DNA of 7,595 bases. Source: Bacillota bacterium. GTDB lineage: Bacteria; Bacillota; Clostridia; Lachnospirales; Cellulosilyticaceae. Shown piece by piece: positions 6,457 to 7,595 of this stretch. Each line of letters begins with the position of its first letter. Position 1 is the stretch's first letter. Location: NCBI GenBank assembly GCA_023415525.1, contig JAEZKI010000316.1, forward strand, positions 1 through 7,595. The letters run 5' to 3'. A program made the translations under genes and the position numbers. The notes beneath the pieces are model-generated. The model was not told the origin of the DNA, searched no databases, and saw nothing but the letters and a program-made list of their open reading frames with translations.

Positions 6457-6899
6457 AAGTAATTTTGACACAAGATGTAAAAAAAGTAGGGAAAAAAGGT
6501 GAGATGTTAGAAGTTAAAGATGGTTATGCACGTAATGCTCTTTTTCCAAAAGGATTAGCAGTAGAAGCAAATGCTGTTAATATGAATCAACGTAAATTAG
6601 AACAACGCGCTGAAGATAAAAGAAAGCAACAAGAATTGGATCAAGCCAAAGCCATTGAAGAAAAACTTAAAGATCAAACCGTTAAATTGGCCGTAAAGGT
6701 AGGAGAGGGCGGAAAGATATTTGGTTCTGTTACTTCTAAAGAAATTGCTGAAGCCATTCAAAGAGAATGTGGTGTAGAGATAGATAAAAAGAAGATTCAA
6801 CTTAAAGAAGCTATTAAAGCTTTAGGCGGACAAGCTGTAGCCATTAAATTACATCCAGCTGTAACAGCAACGATTACTGTACTTGTTGTAGAAGCTTAG
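6453..6899 (+). CDS. rplI: 50S ribosomal protein L9
   Basis: Large-subunit protein that binds 23S rRNA near the base of the L1 stalk and extends from the ribosome surface. It helps keep reading frame. The 148 residues are the normal length, with all three parts: the N-terminal rRNA-binding domain (about 1-46, with [20 protein letters not shown] then [12 protein letters not shown]), a long charged connecting helix (about 47-75, rich in Lys, Glu and Gln), and the C-terminal domain (about 77-148, with [17 protein letters not shown] and the end ITVLVVEA). The start overlaps the gdpP stop by the ATGA arrangement, and dnaB follows after 35 bases. The gdpP-rplI-dnaB order is typical of Bacillota. 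Confidence 0.97.
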   Translation: MKVILTQDVKKVGKKGEMLEVKDGYARNALFPKGLAVEANAVNMNQRKLEQRAEDKRKQQELDQAKAIEEKLKDQTVKLAVKVGEGGKIFGSVTSKEIAEAIQRECGVEIDKKKIQLKEAIKALGGQAVAIKLHPAVTATITVLVVEA

Positions 6900-6934
6900 G
6901 ACATAAATGTGAGGTAAAAAGGAGAGGAATAGTT

Positions 6935-7595
6935 ATGGAAGAAATGTCAAACATGAAGATTCCTCCACATAGTATAGAGGCGGAGCAGTCAGTTCTAGGG
7001 GCTATTATTATGGATCATGAAGCGGTGGTTGTAGCCAGTGAAATTCTAAAGCCTCAAGATTTTTACCGGCCGGATCATCAGCAAATCTTTGCAGCAATTA
7101 TGGAACTCTATACCAGTGGTAGTCCCATAGACCTTGTTACCATTCAGGATAAGCTCGTTCAAAAAGGTATTTTAGAGCAAATAGGAGGACTTCCTTATAT
7201 TGCTGAACTAGCTAATACGGTACCTACCTCTGCTCATATTAAGCAGTATGCACAGATTGTAGAAGAAAAAGCTGTACTTCGCAGACTTATAAAAGCCAGT
7301 CAAGAGATTACTGCTAAAAGCTATGAGGGGGATGAAAAAATAGATAATATTATGGGATATGCTGAAAAGCAAATCTTTGATATTATTCAAAACAAACATA
7401 CAGAAGACTTTACGCATATTAATGAAATTGTTATAGAATCCATAGATAAGATTGAATATGCCCATCAAAGCAAGGGAGGAGTAACAGGCGTTTCTACTGG
7501 CTTTATCGACTTAGACTATAAAACAGCTGGATTACAACCTTCGGACCTTATTTTAGTAGCAGCGAGACCTTCAATGGGAAAGACAGCTTTTGCTC
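6935..7595 (+). CDS. dnaB: Replicative DNA helicase DnaB (C-terminus cut by window edge)
   Basis: Hexameric ATP-dependent helicase that unwinds DNA ahead of the replication fork and recruits primase (called DnaC in B. subtilis). The 220 codons present are open to the right edge, about half of a typical 440-450-residue protein. The N-terminal primase-interacting domain is complete: IPPHSIEAEQSVLGAIIMD (about 9-27), FYRPDHQQIF (about 43-52), and GGLPYIAELANTVPTSAHIK. A linker region follows (about 120-180), then the start of the RecA-like motor with STGFIDLDYKTAGLQPSDLI. The window ends just after the Walker A motif ARPSMGKT (210-217); Walker B and the arginine finger lie outside. GGAGAGG at 6921-6927, seven bases before the ATG, supports this start. 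No intein or break is seen in the part present. Confidence 0.96.
   Translation, partial: MEEMSNMKIPPHSIEAEQSVLGAIIMDHEAVVVASEILKPQDFYRPDHQQIFAAIMELYTSGSPIDLVTIQDKLVQKGILEQIGGLPYIAELANTVPTSAHIKQYAQIVEEKAVLRRLIKASQEITAKSYEGDEKIDNIMGYAEKQIFDIIQNKHTEDFTHINEIVIESIDKIEYAHQSKGGVTGVSTGFIDLDYKTAGLQPSDLILVAARPSMGKTAFA

Noticed and set aside
6597..6800. Minus-strand open frame of 67 codons
   Set aside because: Antisense to rplI; its Phe/Leu-rich protein mirrors the Lys/Glu-rich L9 linker on the other strand.
7208..7468. Minus-strand open frame of 86 codons
   Set aside because: Antisense to dnaB; no ribosome site or known family.

Overview
The window is AT-rich DNA with strong AGGAGG-type ribosome binding sites. 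Its gene order (rpsF-ssb-rpsR, then a DUF2232 membrane protein, gdpP, rplI, dnaB) is the one known from low-GC Bacillota. The divergent gene encodes an H-NOX chemoreceptor of the type described in anaerobes such as Caldanaerobacter (Thermoanaerobacter) and Clostridium. I therefore infer a member of class Clostridia; genus cannot be set from the sequence.

Layout. (1) 1-1557, minus strand: the first 519 codons of a membrane chemoreceptor whose N-terminus is a heme-binding H-NOX domain. It runs off the left edge and has its own promoter. (2) 1558-1872: a divergent intergenic region with promoters in both directions. (3) 1873-2061: a small DUF951 protein with a possible zinc site. (4) 2111-3334: a promoter, a leader hairpin, rpsF (S6), ssb, rpsR (S18) and a strong intrinsic terminator. 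(5) 3414 to the right edge: a promoter overlapped by a dyad, then a DUF2232/YybS-type membrane protein, gdpP (c-di-AMP phosphodiesterase), rplI (L9) and the first 220 codons of dnaB (replicative helicase), closely spaced and on one strand.

The plus-strand genes are housekeeping: two small-subunit proteins that bind each other, SSB, L9, the replicative helicase, and c-di-AMP turnover. The minus-strand gene is accessory sensory equipment. Its H-NOX domain keeps every residue I could check against the well-studied Caldanaerobacter domain: the heme-ligating His102, Tyr131/Ser133/Arg135, Pro115, and the oxygen-stabilising trio Trp9, Asn74 and Tyr140, all at identical numbering. This predicts a receptor that binds O2 as well as NO, and it is the most interesting item here.

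I do not see a wholly new system, mobile element, CRISPR array, tRNA or rRNA. Secondary points are an S18 protein that has lost all four zinc-ligand positions, a hairpin in the rpsF leader, a dyad across the start of the DUF2232-gdpP transcript, and a possible second heme-linked sensor (the GdpP PAS domain) a few kilobases from the H-NOX receptor.
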